Positions 34,499-42,626 of a stretch of DNA of 45,867 nucleotides are shown piece after piece. This DNA is from Xanthomonas cucurbitae (GTDB lineage Bacteria; Pseudomonadota; Gammaproteobacteria; Xanthomonadales; Xanthomonadaceae), in NCBI RefSeq assembly GCF_002939885.1, contig NZ_MDED01000015.1, forward strand, positions 59,236-105,102. The letters run 5' to 3'. Each line of letters opens with the position of its first letter. The stretch's first letter is position 1. The position numbers and the translations under genes are program-made. The notes beneath the pieces are model-generated. The model did not search any database and was not told the origin of the DNA. It was given only the letters and a program-made list of their open reading frames with translations.

Positions 34499-35917
34499 TT
34501 ACTCGTTCGGCGGCTGCACGGCGCTGGCGCGGCTGCCGAAATTGCCATCGGCTTCGGCCGCCAGATACGCGAACACGGTGTAGGCGGCCACGTTCTGCGC
34601 AAGCGCTTTCGGGTCGATCTTGTCCAGGGTGTCGTCGGCGGTGTGGTGCAGGTCGAAGTAGTCGGTGCCATCCTGCGCCAGCCATCCCCAGGCGCCACCC
34701 TTGGCGGAAATCGGCCCGACATCCGGGCCGGGGCCGCCCTTGCTCGGCTCATACGCGATGCCCAGCGGCGCAAGCACGTCGGCGATCTGCTTGGTCGCTG
34801 CCCGCGAGTCCTCTGGCGCAGCCGCGCCGGTATTGAATGCATAGATGCGCCCGGCACCGAAGTCGCTCTCTGCGCCGATCTGATGCAGCGCCATGTCCTT
34901 GGCATCGTTGCCGTGCGCCGCGGCATACGCCTTGCCGCCGTACAAGCCCTGTTCTTCGTTGGCGAAGGCCACCACGCGGATGCTGCGCTTGGGCGCCTGC
35001 TTGAGTTGCCCGATCAGGTGGCCTGCCGCCATGGTGATCGCCACGCCGGCGCCGTCGTCGATCGCGCCGGTGCCCAGATCCCATGAATCCAGGTGCCCGC
35101 CGATCACCACCACTTCCTTGGGCTTGCTGCGGCCGGTGATCTCGCCGATCACGTTGTACGAAGTCGCGGTGCCGTCCCAGCCGCAATCCAGTGCCAGACG
35201 GATGCGTGTGGCACCCAAGGCAGCAAGGCGGGCGAGCTGGTTGGCATCGGGCACCGACAAGGCCGCTGCCGGCACCGGGGTGAGTCCTTCGTCGAACCGG
35301 GTGATGCCGGTATGCGGCACGCGGTGCGAATCGGTGCCGGCCGAGCGCATCACGAATCCAATCGCGCCCTTGCGGATCGCTTCCGACGGCCCCTTGCTGC
35401 GCACCGCGCCGCCATTGCCGTAATCCTTGCCGTCGCGCGCCTTGACCATCTGGTAGTCGACGAAGGCGATCTTGCCGGCCAGCGAGCCGGCAGGCGCGGC
35501 CTGCAACGCGGCAAGATTCTCAAAGCGCACCACCTCGCCTTCAACACTGCCGCCCGGGCTGCCGCCCAACGCGGTGATGGTCAGCGGTTGCGCGTGCGCG
35601 CCGAGCACGGCGGCGTGTTCGCTACGACGTTCCCACTTGGGAAAGGTCACCGGCTCGGTCCACACCTTGTCAAAGCCCAGCGACTGGAACTTGGCCTTGG
35701 CCCAGGCCACGGCACGCGGGTCTGCCTCGCTACCGGCGAGGCGAGGCCCCACCTCGGTGGTCAGCGATTGCACCACCGCAAAGCCGGTGTTGTCGGCCAG
35801 CGCCTGCTCGCGCAGCTGCGCGGCGGTGCGCAGTGCGCTGTCGGGGATGGTGGTCTGCGCAGCAAATGCGCACGAGCAGGCGAGCAGGGCGGAGATGGCA
35901 ACGGCGAGGCGACGCAT
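34499..35917 (-). CDS. Exported M28-family zinc peptidase with PA domain
   Basis: The 472-residue protein begins MRRLAVAISALLACSCAFAAQ, a signal peptide; I chose this ATG, with GGAG upstream, over a TTG 15 bp earlier. A protease-associated (PA) insert lies at ~115-245. The M28 co-catalytic zinc residues are visible in VVIGGHLDSWDLGTGAIDDGAGVA (His, Asp), FANEEQGLYGG (Glu-Glu), ESDFG and LHHTADDT (His). Likely an aminopeptidase or carboxypeptidase (plasma glutamate carboxypeptidase-like) in the periplasm or outside. Same strand as lacI, 51 bp upstream, and perhaps cotranscribed. Confidence 0.9.
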   Translation of the reverse strand: MRRLAVAISALLACSCAFAAQTTIPDSALRTAAQLREQALADNTGFAVVQSLTTEVGPRLAGSEADPRAVAWAKAKFQSLGFDKVWTEPVTFPKWERRSEHAAVLGAHAQPLTITALGGSPGGSVEGEVVRFENLAALQAAPAGSLAGKIAFVDYQMVKARDGKDYGNGGAVRSKGPSEAIRKGAIGFVMRSAGTDSHRVPHTGITRFDEGLTPVPAAALSVPDANQLARLAALGATRIRLALDCGWDGTATSYNVIGEITGRSKPKEVVVIGGHLDSWDLGTGAIDDGAGVAITMAAGHLIGQLKQAPKRSIRVVAFANEEQGLYGGKAYAAAHGNDAKDMALHQIGAESDFGAGRIYAFNTGAAAPEDSRAATKQIADVLAPLGIAYEPSKGGPGPDVGPISAKGGAWGWLAQDGTDYFDLHHTADDTLDKIDPKALAQNVAAYTVFAYLAAEADGNFGSRASAVQPPNE

Positions 35918-36028
35918 GCAGGGCGGCTCCAAAACGACAAGGCAGACCCCGAGCTTATCAGCGCAAGGTCCCCCGTCTGCGTGCGAAAGGTCATCCTTCT
36001 GCGCGAAGCGCGCAATGGATGCGCCTGG

Positions 36029-36460
36029 TCAGGGCGTGGTCGGCGGCTTGAGCGTGTCGTTCTTGAGCGAGTCGCGGATCTCGCGCAACAACAGCACTTC
36101 TTCGCTTGGGCCCTTGGGGGCGTCCGGCTTGCGATGGCTGAGGCGGTTAATCAGCTTGACCACCATGAAGATCGCAAACGCGACGATGACGAACTGCACA
36201 ACGGTGTTGATGAAGTCGCCATAGCCGACCACCACCGCCGGAATCTCCTTGCCGGCGGCATCCAGCTCGGCTGGCTTGAGTACCCATGCCAGCCGCGAAA
36301 AATCCACGTTGCCGATGGCCCAGCCGATTGGCGGCATGATGATTTTTTCGACAAGCGCGGTGACGATCTTGCCGAACGCCGCGCCGATGACCACACCGAC
36401 CGCAAGATCGATGACATTGCCGCGCATCGCGAATTGCTTGAACTCGCTGACCATTCCCAT
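36029..36460 (-). CDS. mscL: Large-conductance mechanosensitive channel MscL
   Basis: Inner-membrane pentameric channel that opens under membrane tension during hypo-osmotic shock. The 143-residue product starts [33 protein letters not shown], covering the N-terminal helix and TM1, and has a second TM segment ([22 protein letters not shown]). The cytoplasmic bundle ends [14 protein letters not shown]. Length is typical. Stands alone between the M28 peptidase and FAH-family genes, all on the minus strand. Confidence 0.96.
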   Translation of the reverse strand: MGMVSEFKQFAMRGNVIDLAVGVVIGAAFGKIVTALVEKIIMPPIGWAIGNVDFSRLAWVLKPAELDAAGKEIPAVVVGYGDFINTVVQFVIVAFAIFMVVKLINRLSHRKPDAPKGPSEEVLLLREIRDSLKNDTLKPPTTP

Positions 36461-36522
36461 AAGTGTTCTCCAGATGCAGTTGCGGACCCACTGCCGCTAT
36501 GCCGAGCGTAGCCCGGCCGATG

Positions 36523-37236
36523 TCAGCCGGCGATGATGCCGTGGCGTTCGGCCACGTTTTCCAGGCGCGCACTGAAGTGATCGCCCGGCAGCAACGGGCC
36601 GACGCCGGCCGGGGTGCCCATGAAGATCAGATCGCCCGCGCGCAAGGCGTAGAGCTTGGACAACTCGTGCAGGATTTCTGGCACGTTCCAGATCATCTGG
36701 TCCAGCAGCGACTGCTGGCGCACCTGTCCATTGATCTCCAGCGACAGGTTCAATGCCTCCAGTGCACCCACTTCGCCGGCATGCACCAACTCGCTGATGG
36801 GTGCGGAATGGTCGAAGCCCTTGGCCGTATCCCACGGCAGCCCCTTGGCCTTGGCAGCGGCCTGCAGATCGCGCCGGGTCAGGTCCAGGCCCACGCCATA
36901 GCCGTAGATCAGCGCCTCGGCCTGGTCCAGCGGCAATAGCCCGGCAGGCGCATCGCTGCCCAGCGCCACCACTAGCTCCACTTCGTGATGTAGCTCCTTG
37001 GTGCCGGGCGGGTAGGGGATGTGGTCGCCATGACCGACCACGATGGCGTCGGCAGGCTTCATGAAGAAGGTCGGCTGCCCGCGTTCGGCCTTGGAGGCCG
37101 GCGCGCTGGCGCCCATCTCACGCGCGTGGTCGGCGAAGTTGCGGCCGACACAATAGATGCGGTGCACCGGAAACGTCCCGCCGCCGACTACCGGAATGCG
37201 CGGAACATCGGTGGGGGGAATCACATCGTGGGTCAT
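36523..37236 (-). CDS. Fumarylacetoacetate hydrolase (FAH) family protein
   Basis: The 237-residue cytoplasmic protein has the FAH-family core: RIYCVGRNFADHAREMG, PTFFMKPADAIV, the metal-binding HHEVELVVALG (Glu-x-Glu), GYGVGLDLTRRDLQ, KGFDHSAP and LIFMGTPAGVGPLLPGD. Single-domain members of this size hydrolyse C-C bonds of acylpyruvates or related diketo acids, for example fumarylpyruvate, or decarboxylate oxaloacetate. Substrate cannot be assigned and no aromatic-degradation genes are adjacent. Spaced 62 bp from mscL. Confidence 0.88.
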   Translation of the reverse strand: MTHDVIPPTDVPRIPVVGGGTFPVHRIYCVGRNFADHAREMGASAPASKAERGQPTFFMKPADAIVVGHGDHIPYPPGTKELHHEVELVVALGSDAPAGLLPLDQAEALIYGYGVGLDLTRRDLQAAAKAKGLPWDTAKGFDHSAPISELVHAGEVGALEALNLSLEINGQVRQQSLLDQMIWNVPEILHELSKLYALRAGDLIFMGTPAGVGPLLPGDHFSARLENVAERHGIIAG

Positions 37237-37458
37237 GCGCGCATCCTCGGAACGGGACGCGTGAGTCTAGCCGCTACGCCGTGCAACACGGAACCTTCAC
37301 TGCTGAAACGCGGGACGCATCATCGGCCCACTTCGCGCCATTGGGTTGGTCAGGCTGCGGCCAAACGCAAATAGGCATGTGCAAAGACATGCCGATCGAT
37401 CATGCAGCGCGACAGCCCGGCTCCAGGCGCGGCCGGAACGCAGCGCTAGCGCTGGTGC

Positions 37459-37734
37459 TCAGTGCGACAACGGCAACGCGGGCTTGCGCACCACGCGGTA
37501 CTCGGCCTCGACCACGCGCGCCTGCGGCGACGGACGGCGGTTGGCCTTGCTCAACAGCTTCCAGGCGATGCCGCCCAGGATCATCGCCGCGCCAACGAAC
37601 ACGCTGAAGAAGATCAGCACTGCCAGGATAGCCAGTCCAGCAAGGCCCGCCGCAATGCGCACCAACGGATGGCGCGGCTTGCGTGGCGCAAACAGGTGAT
37701 GGAGATTGCCGAATTGGAACAGACGTGCAGACAT
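37459..37734 (-). CDS. Small hypothetical membrane protein
   Basis: The 91-residue product starts MSARLFQFGNLHHLFAPRKPRHP. I preferred this ATG to one 27 bp upstream, which adds only a Pro/Ala stretch. It has one long hydrophobic region (residues ~30-65, AAGLAGLAILAVLIFFSVFVGAAMILGG) that could be one or two membrane spans, and a basic tail (VVEAEYRVVRKPALPLSH). I do not recognise the family. No neighbour suggests a role. Confidence 0.65.
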   Translation of the reverse strand: MSARLFQFGNLHHLFAPRKPRHPLVRIAAGLAGLAILAVLIFFSVFVGAAMILGGIAWKLLSKANRRPSPQARVVEAEYRVVRKPALPLSH

Positions 37735-37987
37735 GGCGGTGGGCTGCCGGGCAGGAAACAAGGGCGCAGTATCGTTGCGGTTTCATGTCATTGAGTGAAA
37801 ACTTCGTTAATTCAACACGCGTTTTGTTAAATGCATCACGCTGGGTGTGCTAACCGACGTCTACCGTGAGCATCCATTGGCTTGGCTGCTGCCGGGCTAT
37901 CGGCACCGAGCCGCTGCCAGCCTTGCGCAGGCGTGGCAGGACGCGCATGCCACAATCGGCGGCCCGTTCCCGACTCCGCCGTGGCCC

Positions 37988-38329
37988 ATGCCCTCGTCCT
38001 CACCCACCACGCTCGCCCGCCTGGCGCAGATTCCCGATGCCGGATTCCTGGAGGTGGAAGCGACCTGGGAGCAGGCCAGCGAATCGCTGGTGCTGTACCG
38101 CGAGGGTGCGCAGGTACGTGCCTGGTTGAACGTCTGCCCGCATGCCGGCCGGCGGCTGGACTGGGCGCCAGGCCAGTTCCTCAAGACCAAGGAAGGGCAT
38201 CTGGTCTGCGCCGCACATGGGGCCGCCTTCGAACTGACTGCCGGGGAGTGCATCAGCGGTCCCTGCCGCGGCCAATCGCTGGTGGCGGTGCCGGTGCGCG
38301 TCGATGGCGAACAGGTGGTGCTGGGATAA
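37988..38329 (+). CDS. Small Rieske [2Fe-2S] domain protein
   Basis: The 113-residue protein starts at ATG 37988; the frame stays open upstream to 37847 but that part is not Rieske-like. Cluster ligands are C50-x-H52 (CPHAGRR) and C74-x2-H77 (CAAHGAAF), followed by a typical GPCRG segment. It resembles stand-alone ferredoxin components or NirD-like subunits of oxygenases and reductases. The partner is unknown; no oxygenase is adjacent. Convergent with the permease gene. Confidence 0.85.
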   Translation: MPSSSPTTLARLAQIPDAGFLEVEATWEQASESLVLYREGAQVRAWLNVCPHAGRRLDWAPGQFLKTKEGHLVCAAHGAAFELTAGECISGPCRGQSLVAVPVRVDGEQVVLG

Positions 38330-38424
38330 CTGCGGTCGATAGCGCGGCAGTACAGCGAGCAGGTGCGGACGGAAGTCAGCTTCGAGCGGATGGCGCACCC
38401 GATACGCCGCACCGCGCCTGCGCC

Positions 38425-40287
38425 CTAGCGTGCGGCCCACCAGAACATCAGGTTGATGACCGACACCATCACCACGATGTAGATCAGCGACAGCGGTGCG
38501 CCCACGCGCCATAGCTCGCGCGGCTGATAGTTGGCCGGGCCGGCCACCATCGAGATCACCGGGTTGGAGGCGGTCATCAGGTTGTTCGACGCCGACAACG
38601 CCACGATCAGCGCGAACGCCGTGGGATTGCCGTTGGCCGCCAATGCCAGGTTCACCGCAATCGGCACCATCACGATGGTCGCCCCGACATGGCTGATGAC
38701 CAGCGAAAACGCGGTGGTCAGCAGTGCCAGGCTGATTTCCAGTGCCCACACCGGAATGCCTTCGGGCAGGCGATCGATGGTGTGGCCGGCTACCCAGGCG
38801 GCAGTGCCACTGCTGTCCATTGCCCAGCCCAGCGGAATCAGCCCGGCCATCATGAAGATGGTCTTCCAGTTGATCGAGGCATAGGCCTCGTCCATGCGCA
38901 GCACGCCGCTGACCAGCATGCAGGCCACCCCGGTCATCAGCGTCAGCGCCACTGGCAGGCGCGAGGTCAGCGCGATCAGGAAGGTGAAGGCGAAGATCGC
39001 CATGGCGATCTTGAACTTGTGCGGGCGCTGCTCGCCTTTCGGGAAGTCGGTCACCGGCACGAAATCGCGGCTTTCCGCCGCCTGCGCCAGATCCTGCCAG
39101 ATGCTGTGGAACACCAGCATGTCGCCGGCCCGCAGCGGCACCTTGCGCACGTCCTCGCGGATGACCTGCTTGTCGCGGTTGATCGCCAGCAGGCTGATGC
39201 CGGACTGCTTGCGCAGCCGCAGTTCGCCAGCGCTCTTGCCGATCAACCGCGAGTTGGGCGGGATCACCGCTTCGGAAATGCCGGCAAGGCTCGGGTTGAA
39301 CAGGTCGCCCAAGTTGCGCAGCCGCGAGGACATGCGCAGGAAGTGGTTCTGTGCAAAGTCGGCCACGTCCTGGCGCTGGCCCATCGCCCCCAGCACGCTG
39401 CCGACCCAGATGCGCATGTCCGCCGGCGGTGCCAGACGGGTGTCGTTGCCGGTCTTCAGCGCCAGCAATAGCGGCGCATCGTGCAAGGCCTCGGCTTCGC
39501 CCAGGGTCATGCCGACCAGCGGGCTTTCGGCGGTGACGATGAGTTCGAACACATCGCCATCGATGCCGTAGGTCTTGGCGAAGTAGCTTTCGGTCCGCGA
39601 GGGGGTAACGCCTTCGTTAATCAGGCGCTCCTCCTCGATCAGCTTGCGATCGCCATAGAAGCGGAAATACAGCAGCGCGGCGATCAGCAAGGCCAGACCG
39701 ATCGGCAGCGGCGCGAACATCGTCAGCGGCTCGATGCTGGCCATGCCCGAGGGCAGGTTGTTGTTGGCCGACACCAGCAGGTCGTTGAGCAGGATCAATG
39801 GCGAATTGCCCACCATGGTGAGCGCACCGCCCATCACGATGGCTGCGGCGATCGGCAACAACAAGCGCTGCAGGGTGAGCCCGGTGCGCGCGGCCAGCCG
39901 CGAGGCCACCGGCAGGTACAAGGCCATCACCGAGGGGTTTTGCATGAATGACGAGTTCAAGCCGGAGATGGCCAGCGTCATCATCATCAGCCGCTGCTCG
40001 CTGCCGTGCGAGCGCCGCAGCAGCCAGCTGGCCAGCCGGTTCAGCGCGCCGGTACGCTCCAGCCCCGCACCAAGGATGGTGGTGGCGATGATGCTCATCA
40101 CCGCATTACCGGAAAAACCGCCGAACAATTCTTCCGGCGCCACCAGCCCGGTCACGCCTAGCACCACCAGCACGATCAACGCCACCACATCGGCACGGAT
40201 GCGCTCGAACAGAAACATCGCCATCGTGAAACCAACCAGCCCGAGGACGAGCTTCATATCGTTGGTCAGCGTCAGCGCGGTGTCCAT
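38425..40287 (-). CDS. SLC13/DASS-type anion permease with two RCK_C domains
   Basis: The 620-residue inner-membrane protein has about 10-12 TM segments split by a cytoplasmic insert (~205-385). The insert contains two TrkA-C/RCK_C-like domains (FELIVTAESPLVGMTLGEAEAL and AVIPPNSRLIGKSAGELRLR). Conserved transport segments include NAVMSIIATTILGAGLERTG, SSFMQNPSVMALYLPV, GNSPLILLNDLL near residue 160 and SASNNLMTASNPVI near the end. Such proteins import sulfate, dicarboxylates or similar anions with Na+ or H+. The region before the ATG at 40287 is the left arm of heptamer element C, so no Shine-Dalgarno is visible. Confidence 0.9.
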   Translation of the reverse strand: MDTALTLTNDMKLVLGLVGFTMAMFLFERIRADVVALIVLVVLGVTGLVAPEELFGGFSGNAVMSIIATTILGAGLERTGALNRLASWLLRRSHGSEQRLMMMTLAISGLNSSFMQNPSVMALYLPVASRLAARTGLTLQRLLLPIAAAIVMGGALTMVGNSPLILLNDLLVSANNNLPSGMASIEPLTMFAPLPIGLALLIAALLYFRFYGDRKLIEEERLINEGVTPSRTESYFAKTYGIDGDVFELIVTAESPLVGMTLGEAEALHDAPLLLALKTGNDTRLAPPADMRIWVGSVLGAMGQRQDVADFAQNHFLRMSSRLRNLGDLFNPSLAGISEAVIPPNSRLIGKSAGELRLRKQSGISLLAINRDKQVIREDVRKVPLRAGDMLVFHSIWQDLAQAAESRDFVPVTDFPKGEQRPHKFKIAMAIFAFTFLIALTSRLPVALTLMTGVACMLVSGVLRMDEAYASINWKTIFMMAGLIPLGWAMDSSGTAAWVAGHTIDRLPEGIPVWALEISLALLTTAFSLVISHVGATIVMVPIAVNLALAANGNPTAFALIVALSASNNLMTASNPVISMVAGPANYQPRELWRVGAPLSLIYIVVMVSVINLMFWWAAR

Positions 40288-40289
40288 TG

Positions 40290-40417
40290 GGGGCTGGGAA
40301 TGGGGAGTCGGGAATGGGGAATGGGGAAAAGCGGGTAAGGCCGAGGCAAGCAGGCGCTATCCGGATGCCGAAGGCAGTTGCTCTTGCGATTCCCGATTCC
40401 CGATTCCCGATTCCCGG
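40290..40417. repeat. GATTCCC heptamer inverted-repeat element C (trmB end to permease start)
   Basis: Left arm 40290-40327 (degenerate GGGAATG/GGGAGTC units) and right arm 40388-40417 (four perfect GATTCCC units). The central ~60 bp begins AAAAGCGGGTAAGG and ends CTCTTGC, resembling the loops of A and B. The right arm is translated as the TrmB C-terminus, the trmB stop lies in the loop, and the left arm occupies the permease ribosome-site position. Confidence 0.8.
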
Positions 40418-41142
40418 TCATACAGCAGATCCCACACGCCATGCCCAAGCTTCTGGCCGCGGGTTTCGAAGTGGGTCTGCGGGCGCCAGGCGGGGCGCTC
40501 GACGTGGCCGCGCGGGCCGGCGCGGTTGACCAGGCCGGAGGTGGCGTCTAGCACGTCCCACATCTGTTCGGCGTAGTCGGCCCAGTCGGTGGCTGCATGC
40601 AGGCGGCCGCCATCGCGTAGCTTGCGCACCAGCAACTGCGCAAATGCCGGCTGGATCAGGCGGCGCTTGTTGTGGCGCTTTTTGTGCCACGGGTCCGGGA
40701 AGTAGATGCGCACTTCATCCAGCGCGCCATCGGCGATCTCATGTTCCAGCACTTCCACCGCGTCATGGTGATACAGGCGCACATGCGTGCTGCCGTCTTC
40801 GTCCAGCGCGTTGAGCAGGCGTCCCACGCCGGGCGCATGTACCTCGATGCCGATGTAGTCGCGGCTGGGATCGTGCTGGGCCGCAAAGCGCAAGGCGGCG
40901 CCGTTGCCGAAACCGATCTCCAGCACCTTGGGCGCGTCGCTCCCGAATGCCGCATCCAGATCGCGCGGCGCGCCGGTGTAGTCCAGCCCAAACCGCGGCC
41001 ACAGCTCGTCGAAGGCGCGCTGCTGCGCGGGGGTGAAACGGCCCTGGCGCAATACGAAGCTGCGCACCTGGCGGCGGCCCTCTTCGATGGTGAAGGGTTT
41101 GGGCGGCATCTTGGCGCCGTCGCTGGTAAACGGGTCGGTCAT
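40357..41142 (-). CDS. trmB: tRNA (guanine-N7)-methyltransferase TrmB
   Basis: SAM-dependent enzyme that methylates G46 of tRNA. The 261-residue protein has the class I methyltransferase motif [12 protein letters not shown] (about 73-84), [15 protein letters not shown], and the TrmB signature [17 protein letters not shown], then [14 protein letters not shown] and the family C-terminus [19 protein letters not shown]. The last ~20 residues ([18 protein letters not shown]) are an added tail from heptamer element C, beyond the usual family end. Only the tail is odd; the catalytic core is complete. Confidence 0.95.
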   Translation of the reverse strand: MTDPFTSDGAKMPPKPFTIEEGRRQVRSFVLRQGRFTPAQQRAFDELWPRFGLDYTGAPRDLDAAFGSDAPKVLEIGFGNGAALRFAAQHDPSRDYIGIEVHAPGVGRLLNALDEDGSTHVRLYHHDAVEVLEHEIADGALDEVRIYFPDPWHKKRHNKRRLIQPAFAQLLVRKLRDGGRLHAATDWADYAEQMWDVLDATSGLVNRAGPRGHVERPAWRPQTHFETRGQKLGHGVWDLLYDRESGIGNRESQEQLPSASG

Positions 41143-41428
41143 GAAAGGTCGGTCACGTCAGCAAACACATGCCCCACGCGTGCGCGGCAACCACATCGCG
41201 CCCCACACAGAAGCTGAAAAAAGCCCCTTTCCCACCGGGACGAGGAGGCACGGCCTGCGCGCCGTGGGCGCGCAGGCCGGGGAGCGCCCGCGACGCCGGC
41301 GCGCAGAGCGGGGGTGAGGGGACGGGCGAAGCAGCGCCGGATCTGCTCACCGCAGGCAGTCGCGCGGCCGCTGCCTGGCGGTTGCGCACTGCAGACGGTC
41401 GAACGCACGGCGCCAGCAAACCCCCCGC
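41143..41428. other. GC-rich intergenic gap with strong hairpin
   Basis: This 286-bp stretch lies between thiG and trmB, both on the minus strand. It contains a 13-bp perfect stem (41251-41263 with 41267-41279; 3-nt loop) and, about 25 bp to its left, an A-run (T-run on the minus strand, near 41219-41224). It could end thiSG transcription, but hairpin and T-run are too far apart for a standard intrinsic terminator. No gene is seen. Confidence 0.45.
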
Positions 41429-42223
41429 TCATCCAATCACGCCATCCACCGGGCTCGACGCCGAGGCATAGCGCTTGCGCGGAATCCGCCCGGCCAGGAA
41501 CGCCTCGCGGCCGGCTTCGATCGCCTTGCGCATCGCGCTGGCCATCAGGATCGGATCGCGCGCGCCGGCAATGGCGGTGTTCATCAGCACGCCGTCGCAG
41601 CCCAGCTCCATCGCAATGGCCGCATCGGAAGCGGTGCCCACGCCGGCATCGACGATGATCGGCACCTTGGCGTTCTCGATGATTTCCAGCAGGTTGTACT
41701 TGTTCTGGATGCCCAGGCCCGAGCCGATCGGCGCGGCCAGCGGCATCACCGCCACGCAGCCGATCTCTTCCAGCCGCTTGGCCAGGATCGGGTCGTCGGA
41801 GGTGTAGACCATCACCTCGAAACCATCGGCCACCAGTTGTTCGGCAGCCTTGAGCGTCTGCACCACGTCCGGGTACAGCGTCTTCTCGTCGCCCAGCACT
41901 TCCAGCTTGGTGAGGTTGTGGCCATCCAGCAGCTCGCGCGCCAGTCGGCAGGTACGCACCGCATCATCGGCGGTGTAGCAGCCAGCGGTGTTGGGCAACA
42001 GCGTGTAGCGATCCGGCGGCAGCACATCGAGCAGGCTGGGCGCGTTGGGGTCCTGGCCGATGTTCACGCGGCGGATTGCCACGGTCACGATCTCGGAGGC
42101 AGCGGCCTCGGTGGCCAAGCGGGTTTCGTCCAGATCCTTGAACTTGCCGGTGCCGGTGAGCAGGCGCGAACGGTAGCGTTTGCCGGCGATCAGCAACGCG
42201 TCGGAGGGGGCGGGAGTGGTCAT
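41429..42223 (-). CDS. thiG: Thiazole synthase ThiG
   Basis: Forms the thiazole phosphate ring of thiamine from 1-deoxy-xylulose 5-phosphate, dehydroglycine and sulfur carried on ThiS thiocarboxylate. The 264-residue TIM-barrel protein starts [28 protein letters not shown]. It shows [33 protein letters not shown], and the phosphate-binding end [31 protein letters not shown]. Length is normal. It lies 49 bp downstream of thiS in the same direction. Confidence 0.96.
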   Translation of the reverse strand: MTTPAPSDALLIAGKRYRSRLLTGTGKFKDLDETRLATEAAASEIVTVAIRRVNIGQDPNAPSLLDVLPPDRYTLLPNTAGCYTADDAVRTCRLARELLDGHNLTKLEVLGDEKTLYPDVVQTLKAAEQLVADGFEVMVYTSDDPILAKRLEEIGCVAVMPLAAPIGSGLGIQNKYNLLEIIENAKVPIIVDAGVGTASDAAIAMELGCDGVLMNTAIAGARDPILMASAMRKAIEAGREAFLAGRIPRKRYASASSPVDGVIG

Positions 42224-42272
42224 GGGGCAATTATCACCCATCACGCGCGGGTGCGTTGGCCTGCATGACGCA

Positions 42273-42473
42273 TCAACCGCCGCCCAATGCGTGTACGATT
42301 TCCACCATGTCGCCTTCGTGCAGGACATGCTCGGCATGCTGCCCGCGCGACACGATTTCGCCATTGACCTCCACCGCCACGCGCCGTTGTGCCAAACCTT
42401 CCTGGTCCAGCAATGCGGCCAGCGGCAGGTTGTCGGGCAGCGTGCGCAGGCTGCCGTTGAGTTGGATGTTCAT
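42273..42473 (-). CDS. thiS: Sulfur carrier protein ThiS
   Basis: The 66-residue ubiquitin-like protein starts [22 protein letters not shown] and has [12 protein letters not shown] and the C-terminal Gly-Gly (HALGGG) that is activated and converted to a thiocarboxylate as sulfur donor for ThiG. Upstream gene of a thiS-thiG pair; other thi genes are not in the window. No TPP riboswitch pattern is seen before it. Confidence 0.95.
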   Translation of the reverse strand: MNIQLNGSLRTLPDNLPLAALLDQEGLAQRRVAVEVNGEIVSRGQHAEHVLHEGDMVEIVHALGGG

Positions 42474-42626
42474 GGCCTCATTGTCGCATCGCGTGCCGTC
42501 CGGGCGCGCGTTTTGCGTTATGCGGCACTGCAGCGTGAGCGCAGCCGGCGGGGGTGAAACCATTGCCATTCGCCTGCGTACGTGCGCAGGCCGGTCCGGT
42601 CCCACTCACTCCAAGCAGGCACTTCC

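Noticed and set aside
3899..40417. Heptamer arrays as a CRISPR array
   Set aside because: Units are 7 bp without spacers and occur as inverted arms; no cas genes are present.
41251..41279. GC-rich hairpin as an intrinsic terminator of thiSG
   Set aside because: The nearest T-run on the transcribed strand is about 25 bp away, too far for intrinsic termination; kept only as a hairpin within the gap entry.
42474..42626. TPP riboswitch before thiS
   Set aside because: The conserved CUGAGA and ACCUGAU blocks are not present.
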